Origin: CAZNPA01 sp964575095
GTDB lineage: Bacteria; Pseudomonadota; Alphaproteobacteria; Rickettsiales; SXRF01
Assembly: GCA_964575095.1 (NCBI GenBank)
Contig: CAZNPA010000004.1
Coordinates: 124,001-188,000, forward strand
DNA length: 64,000 nt
Direction: 5' to 3'
The translations under genes and the position numbers were made by a program. Below, one piece after another: positions 37,785 through 44,880 of this stretch. A model generated the notes under the pieces. The model saw nothing but the letters and a program-made list of their open reading frames with translations, ran no database searches and was not told the DNA's origin. Positions within the stretch are counted from its first letter, which is position 1, and the number at the start of each line of letters is the position of its first letter.

Positions 37785-38501
37785 ATGCATGAGAAGAAAA
37801 ATACCATTCTGGTGGTCGACGATGAACCCCAGATACAAAAGATGCTCGGCATCCTTCTGGATGCCGAAAATTTCAAGATCGTCGAAAGCACGTCCGGCAA
37901 GCAGGCGATACGCATGTGCGCCTCCGTCAAGCCCGACCTGGTATTGCTCGATCTGGGCCTTCCGGACATGGACGGCAAGGATATAATCACCGCTATCCGC
38001 GAATGGTCGGAGGTGCCGATTATCGTTCTTTCGGTACGTTCATCCGATGAAGAAATCACCACGGCGCTGAATATGGGCGCCAACGATTACATCACCAAGC
38101 CGTTTAACGTCGATGTGTTGCTGGCGCGTATCAATGCCTCTTTACGCGCTTCCGCCGTGCGCGAGACGGGCGAGCCGGAGCTTTGCAACGGCACGCTGCG
38201 CATGGATCTGGTGCGGCATGAGGTATTTTTGAGAGATAAATTGCTGCCTTTCACGCCCAAGGAATACGATCTGTTGCGGCATTTCATGGTCAACCGCGGA
38301 AAAATGCTTACCCACAAAGAGATATTAAAGACAGTCTGGGGGGTAGCGCATAGCGACGACACCACCTATTTACGCGTCTTTGTCGGGCAGATCCGGGAAA
38401 AGATCGAAGAAAAAGCCACGGCGCCCGTCTTCATTACCACCGAGCCAGGCATCGGCTACCGGATGGAAATCATCCCGCCCGCCGCTTCTAAAGCGGCCTA
38501 A
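37785..38501 (+). CDS. OmpR-family response regulator, KdpE-like
   Basis: This 238-residue regulator starts MHEKKNTILVVDDEPQIQKM. The receiver has the acidic pair (VDDE), the phosphorylated aspartate in LVLLDLGLPDMDGKD near residue 53, and the lysine in DYITKPFN. The C-terminal winged helix has FTPKEYDLLRHFMVNRGKML, THKEILKTVWG and TYLRVFVGQIREKIE with TEPGIGYRME. The LGLPDMDG, SVRSSDEEITTALNMGANDY and VGQIREKIE pieces match KdpE. A frame open to 37740 adds 15 residues with poor support. No kdpFABC transport genes are in the window. The matching kinase may be the KdpD-core-like protein at 44881. Confidence 0.88.
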   Translation: MHEKKNTILVVDDEPQIQKMLGILLDAENFKIVESTSGKQAIRMCASVKPDLVLLDLGLPDMDGKDIITAIREWSEVPIIVLSVRSSDEEITTALNMGANDYITKPFNVDVLLARINASLRASAVRETGEPELCNGTLRMDLVRHEVFLRDKLLPFTPKEYDLLRHFMVNRGKMLTHKEILKTVWGVAHSDDTTYLRVFVGQIREKIEEKATAPVFITTEPGIGYRMEIIPPAASKAA

Positions 38502-38606
38502 GGTCTCCAGCCTTACACCTCTCTTACGCCTAATCTCCTTTCCCCTGCGGTAACCTTGCAGGGACTCCTTTAGGTTATCCCTATAACCCTAATAAAGGAG
38601 AATCTT

Positions 38607-38852
38607 ATGAAAAAGTTACAACATACAGCGGCGATCATCGCAACATTGACATTACTGGCCGCCTGTGGCGATCGTCCGGGCGAACGTGCGCTCTCTGGTG
38701 CAGGCATCGGTGCCGGTACCGGCGCTCTTGGTAGCGTCATTCTCGGTGCTGATCCGGTGACGGGCGCCATCGTAGGCGGTGCCGTCGGCGCAGCCGCCGG
38801 TGGCCTGACCGATAAAAAAGACATCAATCTCGGCAAGCCGGCTTGGAAATAA
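38607..38852 (+). CDS. Small glycine-zipper lipoprotein
   Basis: An 81-residue protein with a lipoprotein signal (MKKLQHTAAIIATLTLLAAC) and a mature part built on glycine zippers: GAGIGAGTGALGSVILGADP and GAIVGGAVGAAAGGLTDKKD. Such zippers pack in or against the outer membrane. A strong AAAGGAGAA ribosome-binding site precedes the start. The DUF1328 gene follows 23 bases later, probably in the same transcript. Confidence 0.8.
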   Translation: MKKLQHTAAIIATLTLLAACGDRPGERALSGAGIGAGTGALGSVILGADPVTGAIVGGAVGAAAGGLTDKKDINLGKPAWK

Positions 38853-38875
38853 ACGATAACCAAAAGGAGAACGTT

Positions 38876-39058
38876 ATGCTCAACTATGTCATTACTTTTT
38901 TCATTCTGGCGGTATGTGCCGCCTTCTTGGGATTCGGCAGCTTAGCCACTGACTTTGCTAACATCGCCCAATTCCTGGCGCTTATCTTCGTCGTGCTGTT
39001 TGTCTTCAGCCTGATCGCACATCTAGGTTCGGGCCGCAATAGCAACTCTTTACTCTAG
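38876..39058 (+). CDS. DUF1328 family small membrane protein (YtjA-like)
   Basis: A 60-residue protein, MLNYVITFFILAVCAAFLGF at the start, with two hydrophobic helices and the DUF1328 pattern of LNY-ITF-ILA-AAFLGF, then FLALIFVVLFVFSLIAHLGS. Function unknown; members are common in stress gene groups. The start at 38876 has AAAGGAGAACG upstream and matches the family; an ATG 33 bases earlier is not needed. A terminator follows at 39082. Confidence 0.85.
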   Translation: MLNYVITFFILAVCAAFLGFGSLATDFANIAQFLALIFVVLFVFSLIAHLGSGRNSNSLL

Positions 39059-39081
39059 GCCATACGATTTTGAATCTCTCT

Positions 39082-39114
39082 ATGCCGCCTCCAGACCGGG
39101 GGCGGCATTTCTTT
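39082..39114 (+). terminator. Probable rho-independent terminator
   Basis: The stem ATGCCGCC / GGCGGCAT spans 39082-39108 with an 11-base loop, then TTTCTTT. It follows the DUF1328 gene. Confidence 0.75.
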
Positions 39115-39116
39115 AG

Positions 39117-39124
39117 TTCCTTAC
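39117..39124 (+). promoter_or_regulatory. TTCCTTAC octamer upstream of the DPKGL-repeat protein
   Basis: It lies 115 bases before the start at 39239, in the sense direction, just past the upstream terminator. The same octamer occurs in sense orientation before genes starting at 44763, 46512 and 48628. Possible promoter element or regulator site. Confidence 0.45.
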
Positions 39125-39238
39125 GAATAAAATACGCCCAATCGCCTTTGCCGCATCGTTTCATTACCGGGCGGCTTCTACGTTAATCGCAATACGAGTG
39201 ACTGAAATCCTAATCAACCCATTTTAGAAAGAATTATT

Positions 39239-39934
39239 ATGAATACGAAATCCATTTTATTGGCGTCCACGGCATTGTTCGCTTTGAGCGCTCCCGCTTT
39301 CGCCATCGACAAGGAAACCTATCAATCGAATACCTCGATCGAAAAAGATTCCGCCGGTAATTACGCCGAGAAAAACATGGTCACCAAGACCGATCTCGAC
39401 GGTACCACCACCAGTTCCGAAAAGAACCTGCATGTGGCAGTGGATGCCAGCGGTAACGTCGAAAAGAGCAAGACCACCGAAAGAGTGAGTGATCCCCAGG
39501 GTCTTGGCAACAAGCATATCGTCACGACCAAGGACACGGAAAAGACTAAGAACGGCGAGGTTACCATTACCCATGAGAAAACGGTGAATGGCAAGAATGT
39601 GGAAGGCACGACCGATAGCTATAAAACTTCCAGTAAGGTCCATAAGGATTCCGCCGGTAATTATGCCGAAAAGGACATAACGACCAAGACGGATGCCGAC
39701 GGCACTACCGTCAGCTTTGAAAAAGACGCCAAAGTTGCCGTCGATGCCCATGGCGATACCGCCAAAAGTACGACCACTAAAAAAGTGACGGATCCTAAAG
39801 GTCTGATGAATAAGAGCACGGTCAAGACCTCCAATACCGAAAAGACCCAAGACGGTCAGTTTAAAACCAGCCAGGAAGTAAAAGTGGATGGCAAAACCAT
39901 ATCAAGCGAAGCCACGTCGGCTCCCGCGCGCTAA
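39239..39934 (+). CDS. Secreted two-repeat protein of an unrecognised family (DPKGL-motif repeats)
   Basis: This 231-residue protein has a signal peptide (MNTKSILLASTALFALSAPA-FA). It then has two similar repeats of about 90 residues. Repeat 1 is roughly 28-120 and repeat 2 roughly 122-223. Both share KDSAGNYAEK, then TKTD-DGTT, VAVDA-G, and DPxGLxNK (DPQGLGNK and DPKGLMNK). It is very rich in Lys, Thr, Ser and Asp, with almost no large hydrophobic residues and no cysteine, suggesting extended or disordered beta-rich structure. A shorter lipoprotein at 43468 carries one copy of the same motif. The family is not known to me. It lies in the stress-gene block between two terminators, so it is its own transcript. 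Confidence 0.8.
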   Translation: MNTKSILLASTALFALSAPAFAIDKETYQSNTSIEKDSAGNYAEKNMVTKTDLDGTTTSSEKNLHVAVDASGNVEKSKTTERVSDPQGLGNKHIVTTKDTEKTKNGEVTITHEKTVNGKNVEGTTDSYKTSSKVHKDSAGNYAEKDITTKTDADGTTVSFEKDAKVAVDAHGDTAKSTTTKKVTDPKGLMNKSTVKTSNTEKTQDGQFKTSQEVKVDGKTISSEATSAPAR

Positions 39935-39947
39935 AGAGGAAAAGGTA

Positions 39948-39976
39948 AACACGCCGGGCAAGCCGGCGTGTTTTTC
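39948..39976 (+). terminator. Rho-independent terminator
   Basis: A 10-base-pair stem AACACGCCGG / CCGGCGTGTT with a GCAAG loop (39948-39972), followed by TTT. It ends the repeat-protein transcript. Confidence 0.9.
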
Positions 39977-39990
39977 TATATCCTAATCCT

Positions 39991-40491
39991 ATGACCGCAC
40001 CTTCCGAGAACGCTAAATTCCTTGAGAATCTTGCCTACCATTCGGCCCGCTGGGCCGGTAGCCCGTGGGCGTATCTGGTCGCCATCGGATTTACTTTGGT
40101 GTGGCTGGCATCCGGCCCATTCCTGAAATTTTCGGGCAACTGGGAATTAATAATGAGAGTGGCCGGCGGCACCGTGACCTTCATCATGGTGTTCCTGATC
40201 CAGCGTTCGCAGAATAAGAACTCCCTGGCGATGCAGCTCAAACTGAACGAGATCATCGCCGCCTTGAACGGCGCCAACAATCACATGATCAGCATCGAAA
40301 ACCTAAGCGAAGGCAAAATAAATTCCTTACAGAAGGATTACCAGAGCCTGGCGACCCACATCAACAAAGACGCCGAAACCTCCACCCATGCCGTTTCCAT
40401 GGAAGAGATCATCAGGCTGGAGGAAGAGGTGGTTAAGATGGAAGAAAAAATGTGTTCTGAGGCGAGCAATAACACGAAATCACCTCTATAA
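39991..40491 (+). CDS. Low-affinity iron permease family (PF04120) membrane protein
   Basis: This 166-residue protein has WAGSPWAYLVAIGFTLVWLA as its first helix, SGPFLKFSGNWELIMR, then VTFIMVFLIQRSQNKNSLAM as the second, and a cytoplasmic LKLNEIIAALNGANN tail. That is the pattern of the small bacterial proteins named after yeast Fet4; actual iron transport by bacterial members is unproven. A C-terminal coiled coil rich in Glu and Lys (EEIIRLEEEVVKMEEKM) extends it. The gene starts 15 bases after the preceding terminator, leaving little room for its own promoter, so it may depend on readthrough. Confidence 0.82.
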   Translation: MTAPSENAKFLENLAYHSARWAGSPWAYLVAIGFTLVWLASGPFLKFSGNWELIMRVAGGTVTFIMVFLIQRSQNKNSLAMQLKLNEIIAALNGANNHMISIENLSEGKINSLQKDYQSLATHINKDAETSTHAVSMEEIIRLEEEVVKMEEKMCSEASNNTKSPL

Positions 40492-40507
40492 CCTAAGGAG
40501 TTTCGTT

Positions 40508-40759
40508 ATGACACCCATTACCAACCACGGCAGCAAGCATACGTGCGCAAGCTGCGCTACCCGCTTCTACGATCTTAAGAAGAGCCCGGCCATCTGCCCG
40601 AAATGCCATCACCGGGTAGTGTCGATAAAAGCACCCGTCCGTAAAAAACGCCGCTCTGCCGGCGACAGCACGCCTGAAGAAAGAAATGCGGCGCAACATG
40701 TGGTTATAGCCACGCCCAAACCGAAGCCGGTGAAATGGAATACGCGGCATTCAAAATAG
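40508..40759 (+). CDS. FYDLN-type zinc-ribbon protein (TIGR02300-like)
   Basis: This is an 83-residue protein with GSKHTCASCATRFYDLKKSP, the FYDLN motif in a slightly changed form (FYDLK), and two CxxC pairs (CASC and CPKC) that should bind zinc. The family is characteristic of Alphaproteobacteria, but its usual members end in a long acidic tail. This one has a basic, proline-rich end (PKPKPVKWNTRHSK), so it is an unusual member. The start at 40508 is preceded by AAGGAG; an earlier in-frame ATG lies inside the permease gene. A terminator follows. Confidence 0.8.
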   Translation: MTPITNHGSKHTCASCATRFYDLKKSPAICPKCHHRVVSIKAPVRKKRRSAGDSTPEERNAAQHVVIATPKPKPVKWNTRHSK

Positions 40760-40785
40760 GGATTTTAAGAAGAACGACTTAGAAA

Positions 40786-40817
40786 AGAGGGGAGCCTGAT
40801 GGCTTCCCTTTTTTATG
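40786..40817 (+). terminator. Probable rho-independent terminator between convergent genes
   Basis: The stem AGAGGGGAGCC / GGCTTCCCTTT with a TGAT loop is followed by T. It overlaps the stop of the convergent kinase gene at 40813. Confidence 0.8.
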
Positions 40818-42369
40818 CCGCTTTTCCACTGGGATTTTTCTGAATATGCTTGGTCAATATCGCCTGCAACTGATGCGGGCTGAACGGCTTGGCGATGTAA
40901 TCGCTCATTCCGGCATTGAGACATTTCTCACGATCGCCTTTCATAGCATGGGCGGTCATGGCGATGATCGCCACCGGTGAGGAACCTTTCGCTTTTTCAA
41001 ACCCACGGATATGGCGCGTAGTCTCATAGCCGTCCATGACCGGCATCTGCACGTCCATCAGCACGATGGAATATTTGCCGGGAGCGAAGCGTTCGATTGC
41101 TTCCTGCCCGTTGCGCGCCACCTCGTAACGGTAACCGAAATTATTGAACATAATGGTGGCCACGAGCACGTTGGGCTCGTAATCCTCCACCAGCAGAATG
41201 GGCAATGCCTTGGCATTGGCCTGCATGTCGAGATAGATGATATTTTCCTGGTAATGCTTTTCGCTGTCGCTGTCGGTGGCTTCAACCGGTAGAGACAGGT
41301 GCAGGACGAAAGAAGAGCCCCGGCCGACGACGCTGGTGACTGTGATGGAGCCGTCCATGCGCTTGGCGAGTGCCTGCGAGATGGCAAGGCCAAGGCCGGT
41401 GCCGCCGTATTTGCGGGTGATGGAGGCATCGGCCTGGATGAATTTACCGAAGATCAGGCCGATCTTATCGTCCGGAATGCCGATTCCGGTATCGGTCACG
41501 GTGACGGTAATCTGTTTTTTGCCGTTACCTTTTCCGCCATTGGCGAATAAAACGGACACGCTGCCGCCGCGCTCGGTGAACTTGACGGCGTTGCCGACCA
41601 GGTTGAGCACGATCTGGCGAATGCGCCCGCTATCGCCGATATAGGTCTTATACAGCCCCGACTCATAATGGGCGATAAGGTTGACGCCTTTCTGCTTGGC
41701 CCTGACCGACATGACGCTGATAACCTGATCCAAAAGCGCGGTCATCGTGAAGGGGGCATCCTCAAGATCGATGTCATGCGATTCCATGCGGTCGATGTCG
41801 AGCAAATCGTTGATCAGCGTCATCAATGTTTCCGAGCTGGTCTGCAAAACATTGACGCACTGTTTCTGCTTTTCATCGAGCTTGGTCGTCAGCAAAATAT
41901 GGGTAAGCCCGATCACCGCGTTCATCGGCGTTCTGATTTCATGGCTCATATTGGCGAGAAAATCGGATTTCGCCTTATTAGCTTTTTCGGAAGCAAGCGC
42001 TGCATCTTCGGCAGACGCCCGTCCTCTTTCGGCGAATTGTATGGCATCCTCGGCGGATTCGCGGCCTTTATCCGCCACGTTCTGCCTGGCGTCGGTTTTA
42101 ACTTTTAATTTCTTGGCAATGTCGACATTGGACTGGGCCAAATCGTGCGCGACATGGGTCAGGTCAAGCGCATAGGCAGTGGCAGTCTTCTTTGCGTCCC
42201 GCTGTATGTAAATGACTGCCAGGATTAATCCGAGCACTCCGGCGGCAAGCAGCAATTCTTCATTCCGGTATTCACCGCCCAGACGGAAAGTGAGCAGGGC
42301 GCGCAAGACGCTGGCTGCAAGAATGATGTATAGGCCATAATCCAATAGGAATTTCTTGAATAAAGTCAT
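40813..42369 (-). CDS. Membrane-bound hybrid histidine kinase (HisKA-HATPase-receiver)
   Basis: This 518-residue kinase has two N-terminal membrane helices (residues 10-55) with a very short loop between them, then a long alpha-helical linker with repeated SAEDA words (about 95-130). The phosphorylated histidine is in MSHEIRTPMNAVIGL near residue 141. The ATPase domain has NLVGNAVKFTERGG and GIGIPDDKIGLIFGKF, followed by GGTGLGLAISQALA. A C-terminal receiver carries the aspartate in VLMDVQMPVMDGYE near 438. No extracytoplasmic sensing domain is present, so it may sense membrane state. It overlaps the YqjE-like membrane protein gene by 4 bases in an operon with a DUF883 gene, which suggests it responds to that pair. 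The final target of the phosphate is unknown. Confidence 0.9.
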   Translation of the reverse strand: MTLFKKFLLDYGLYIILAASVLRALLTFRLGGEYRNEELLLAAGVLGLILAVIYIQRDAKKTATAYALDLTHVAHDLAQSNVDIAKKLKVKTDARQNVADKGRESAEDAIQFAERGRASAEDAALASEKANKAKSDFLANMSHEIRTPMNAVIGLTHILLTTKLDEKQKQCVNVLQTSSETLMTLINDLLDIDRMESHDIDLEDAPFTMTALLDQVISVMSVRAKQKGVNLIAHYESGLYKTYIGDSGRIRQIVLNLVGNAVKFTERGGSVSVLFANGGKGNGKKQITVTVTDTGIGIPDDKIGLIFGKFIQADASITRKYGGTGLGLAISQALAKRMDGSITVTSVVGRGSSFVLHLSLPVEATDSDSEKHYQENIIYLDMQANAKALPILLVEDYEPNVLVATIMFNNFGYRYEVARNGQEAIERFAPGKYSIVLMDVQMPVMDGYETTRHIRGFEKAKGSSPVAIIAMTAHAMKGDREKCLNAGMSDYIAKPFSPHQLQAILTKHIQKNPSGKAA

Positions 42370-42755
42370 GAGGCTTTTTTATCCTGATCTGCCATTAGGC
42401 CATCGGTGAAAGCGTCCAGCGTATCCATGGCGCCGGAAGTGAAGGGCGATCGTTTAAGTAGTGCTCTTGGCATCTGGCGAAGATGCTGCAGGCCTACCAG
42501 CGTCAGGATTGCCAGCATCCCAATGCTCAGCCCGGCCATAATGCCCGTGATGATCATCGCCGCTTGCGGTTCCGCGCCATAACCCGACAATAAAAAATAC
42601 AGGGCATACAAGCCGCCGATCAGCATCGCGCTTACCATGATCGAAGTGACGATGGTAAGCCCCGCCACCACAATGATGCCAGACAGCAGTCGCCTGAATA
42701 ACCACCGGCTATAGGCTTTTTGTCCAAGCGAGGCTATGGCAATCAATTTGTCCAC
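42366..42755 (-). CDS. YqjE-like membrane protein (phage-holin-like family)
   Basis: A 129-residue protein with two strong hydrophobic helices (about residues 27-58 and 65-88) between a basic N-terminus and a polar C-terminal tail ending LMADQDKKAS. The position, directly after a DUF883 gene, is like the E. coli yqjD-yqjE pair. Function unknown. It overlaps the hybrid kinase start (ATGA), so kinase and membrane protein are coupled. Confidence 0.6.
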   Translation of the reverse strand: MDKLIAIASLGQKAYSRWLFRRLLSGIIVVAGLTIVTSIMVSAMLIGGLYALYFLLSGYGAEPQAAMIITGIMAGLSIGMLAILTLVGLQHLRQMPRALLKRSPFTSGAMDTLDAFTDGLMADQDKKAS

Positions 42756-42764
42756 GGTCGGTTT

Positions 42765-43022
42765 CTAGCGGCGGATCAGCGCACCAAGCAACACGCCTAG
42801 TCCCAGTGCAATCATACTGGAGCGCACGGGATTGGTACGGATCTCCGCCGATACTTTGTCGCCCGCCTGCGAAATTTCCTCGCTGGCGGAATTGTACAGA
42901 CTGCGGATCTTGCGGCCGGCCTCATTAGCCACGACATGCAAATCCTTATTTAATTCATGTGCGGTACTCTGTGAGACGGTCTTCAGTTTAATGGCTTCAT
43001 CTTTGGTTGCGGTCGAAAACAT
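42765..43022 (-). CDS. DUF883 family protein (ElaB/YqjD-like)
   Basis: This 85-residue protein has a long amphipathic helix (AHELNKDLHVVANEAGRKIR) and a C-terminal membrane anchor with the family ending NPVRSSMIALGLGVLLGALI and RR. E. coli ElaB and YqjD bind ribosomes at the membrane in stationary phase. This is the first gene of the operon with the YqjE-like protein and the hybrid kinase. AAGGAGTAA precedes the start. Confidence 0.85.
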   Translation of the reverse strand: MFSTATKDEAIKLKTVSQSTAHELNKDLHVVANEAGRKIRSLYNSASEEISQAGDKVSAEIRTNPVRSSMIALGLGVLLGALIRR

Positions 43023-43072
43023 AAGCGTTACTCCTTTAAGGGTTAAAATAAATGAACGGCGAGTGAGTCGTT

Positions 43073-43399
43073 TTATTGGCGGCAGGTGACGTTCTTAAGC
43101 GGGATATGTTGTCCGCCTAAATAAGCGCCGCCAAGCGTGCCGGCGATGGTGGCTGCGGTATTGCCGCTGCCCTTGCCGACCTGATTGCCTAATATGCCGC
43201 CGGCGGCACCGCCGGCTACATAGCCAAGCACGTTGCCGTCGTCGCAACGCGGCTGCTCGGCGGCTGCAACCACCCGTGGATGACTCCCCGTTGCCGGCTG
43301 CGATGTTTTTGTAAAATAAGAAGAGGCTAAGGCCGTGCCTGCTATCAGAACAACCACTCCGATACCTGCTCCCAGTAGTTTTTTATTCATGCTTTTCAT
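43073..43399 (-). CDS. Glycine-zipper 2TM surface protein
   Basis: This 108-residue protein has an N-terminal signal or anchor (LLGAGIGVVVLIAGTALASS) and a C-terminal glycine zipper (LGYVAGGAAGGILGNQVGKG, then TIAGTLGGAYLGG). Two cysteines lie near QPRCDDGN and NVTCRQ. It resembles the 17-kDa antigen-type glycine-zipper domain found in outer-membrane proteins. The start could also be 43390. A hairpin, CTACTGAGG/CCTCAGTAG, lies at about 43423-43460 between it and the lipoprotein gene at 43468. Confidence 0.75.
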   Translation of the reverse strand: MKSMNKKLLGAGIGVVVLIAGTALASSYFTKTSQPATGSHPRVVAAAEQPRCDDGNVLGYVAGGAAGGILGNQVGKGSGNTAATIAGTLGGAYLGGQHIPLKNVTCRQ

Positions 43400-43467
43400 A
43401 ACATCGCCTAAAAATACGCGGGTGGCTCTACTGAGGCGGCACTAAGCCACCTCAGTAGTATTAGCAG

Positions 43468-43761
43468 CTATTCTTGCTTTTCTTCGATCACCTGTTTGGA
43501 TTCGCTGGTGGTGGTTTTATTGAGCAGACCTTTGGGGTCCTTGGTGGTTTTTGATTTAATCACCGCTTTCTTGTTACCGTACTGATCTTCACTCACCTGG
43601 GTAGAGTTTTTCCGATCGGTAGTCGTTCCGCTGGCATCGGTGGAGCTTGTCGTTTTCTCATAGGTGCCCGGGGCTTTGTTTAACGCGCTTTGCTGTTCGC
43701 ATGCGCCGAGGCCTAAGACCAGAACGGATACGGTGACTAACGTTGATAATTTCTTTTTCAT
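43468..43761 (-). CDS. Small lipoprotein with one DPKGL motif, relative of the protein at 39239
   Basis: This 97-residue lipoprotein starts MKKKLSTLVTVSVLVLGLGA with an LGAC lipobox and an AAAGGA ribosome-binding site; the frame is open further upstream but without a good start. The mature chain has GTYEKTTSSTDASGTTTDRK, then VSEDQYGNKKAVIKSKTTKD and DPKGLLNKTTTSESK. The DGTT-like word, D-x-x-GN and DPKGLxNK follow the same order as in the repeats of the 39239 protein, so the two share a domain I do not know. No enzyme motif. Confidence 0.78.
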   Translation of the reverse strand: MKKKLSTLVTVSVLVLGLGACEQQSALNKAPGTYEKTTSSTDASGTTTDRKNSTQVSEDQYGNKKAVIKSKTTKDPKGLLNKTTTSESKQVIEEKQE

Positions 43762-43795
43762 AAATTTTCCTTTGTTTGAAGAGTTTCGTACATTG

Positions 43796-43954
43796 TTAAA
43801 TGCGGCCAGTGAGTAATAGAATGAGTAGGATGATGACAATCAGTCCCGTACCGCCGCTGGGATAATAGCCCCAGCTCTTGCTGTGCGGCCATGTGGGTAA
43901 CGCTCCCACCAGGATGAGTATCAAAATTATGAGTAGCAATGTCGAAAGGGTCAT
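43796..43954 (-). CDS. DUF3309 family small membrane protein
   Basis: A 52-residue protein starting MTLSTLLLIILILILVGALP, then TWPHSKSWGYYPSGGTGLIV and a second hydrophobic stretch to the end. The order of two helices flanking TWPHS-SWGY-PSGG is the DUF3309 pattern. A GAGGAATTTTT ribosome-binding site precedes the ATG. Function unknown; the family often accompanies CsbD and DUF1328 genes, as here. Confidence 0.85.
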   Translation of the reverse strand: MTLSTLLLIILILILVGALPTWPHSKSWGYYPSGGTGLIVIILLILLLTGRI

Positions 43955-43981
43955 AAAAATTCCTCGTTGCGCATTTCATTA

Positions 43982-44416
43982 TTATCCGCCGTAAATGACA
44001 TAGGCTCCGCTCGGCACGCGCGACCGGATATCATCGCATGATTCGATGCCTGGCTGATCGGAAAGCGCACGATCGGTAAACCACACGCGGCACATGCCGC
44101 GCGGCGGGAACATATCGGCAGGAACATTGAGGCCGCTGTCCTTGGCCATGTAGTAACCGTTGTAGTCGTAATAGCCGCGACGGTTGTAATGATTGTCATT
44201 GTAAGCCGCCGCGCGGTCAGCGCGGTAATCAGGATTTCCGCCCGGCATGGGGGCATGCGCACGTTTTGCGTTATAGGGCGTGTCGGTGGCGACATAGTTG
44301 CCATTGGCGTCATAATATCCGCCGTTGGGCGTATCGCACGCCGCCAGCAGTGATGCCATGGATACGCAGGCAAGCAATGCCAAACACCGTGTTCCTGAAA
44401 AATGAATGTGGGTCAT
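43982..44416 (-). CDS. Tyrosine-rich hypothetical lipoprotein
   Basis: This 144-residue protein has a lipoprotein signal ending LLAAC. The mature part holds two related words, GGYYDANGNYVATD and RGYYDYNGYYMAKD. The C-terminal 40 residues have PPRGMCRVWFTDRALSDQPG, then ESCDDIRSRVPSGAYVIYGG. That C-terminal CRVWF-x-R...C...VP-GA-VI pattern is familiar from many alphaproteobacterial envelope proteins but has no known function. Two cysteines there may pair. It is co-directional with the small genes on both sides. Confidence 0.72.
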   Translation of the reverse strand: MTHIHFSGTRCLALLACVSMASLLAACDTPNGGYYDANGNYVATDTPYNAKRAHAPMPGGNPDYRADRAAAYNDNHYNRRGYYDYNGYYMAKDSGLNVPADMFPPRGMCRVWFTDRALSDQPGIESCDDIRSRVPSGAYVIYGG

Positions 44417-44427
44417 AAAAAATCCTT

Positions 44428-44763
44428 CTATCTGTTGTTGGTGTGATGATTGTCGTTACGATCATTGTCCGCGCGTTTATTGGGATCCTTGGCGCGGTTT
44501 TTATTATGGAATTTTGGATGGTTTTTCCCGTGGCGTTTCCAACCTTCTTTGTGGTGCTTCGGATCTTTGCCGTAGGCATAATGATGGCCGTTATCGCGCG
44601 CTTCTTCTCTCGCCCGTTCTTGGTCCCGATCCATGCGGTCCTGCCAATATTGGTCATTATGATGGCTTCTGTCTCTATCGCCGCCCTGCGGGTATTGTCC
44701 CGCGCTGGCTGAGAAGCCGGCGAACAAACATAACGCCGCGCTTAATAGGATTATTTTCTTCAT
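44428..44763 (-). CDS. Secreted histidine- and asparagine-rich basic protein
   Basis: This 111-residue protein has a clean signal peptide (MKKIILLSAALCLFAGFSAS-AG), then a highly charged, low-complexity chain with many His, Asp, Lys and Asn (DPKHHKEGWKRHGKNHPKFH). It may bind metal or polyanion; it has no recognisable fold. It ends 12 bases before the next lipoprotein gene. The TTCCTTAC octamer lies 96 bases upstream of its start. Confidence 0.65.
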   Translation of the reverse strand: MKKIILLSAALCLFAGFSASAGQYPQGGDRDRSHHNDQYWQDRMDRDQERAREEARDNGHHYAYGKDPKHHKEGWKRHGKNHPKFHNKNRAKDPNKRADNDRNDNHHTNNR

Positions 44764-44858
44764 GTGAGCTCCGTTGATTGAGTTGCTATCGGCTTGTAAC
44801 CAGCCTGTAAAATGACAGCATCTTCACAAGGATACGACAGGGGGTTGACTGCTACTCA

Positions 44859-44866
44859 GTAAGGAA
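44859..44866 (-). promoter_or_regulatory. TTCCTTAC octamer upstream of the His-rich secreted protein
   Basis: On the minus strand this reads TTCCTTAC, then 21 bases, then TCGTATCCTTG. The start codon is 96 bases away. The copy before the csbD-like gene has the same two elements, with 20 bases between them. Confidence 0.5.
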
Positions 44867-44880
44867 CCTGTAAAGATGTC

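Noticed and set aside
44443..44712. Plus-strand hydrophobic frame of 89 codons opposite the His-rich gene
   Set aside because: It is the antisense of a signal-peptide-bearing gene with a good start; His/Asp codons read as Val/Ile on the other strand, which explains the hydrophobicity.
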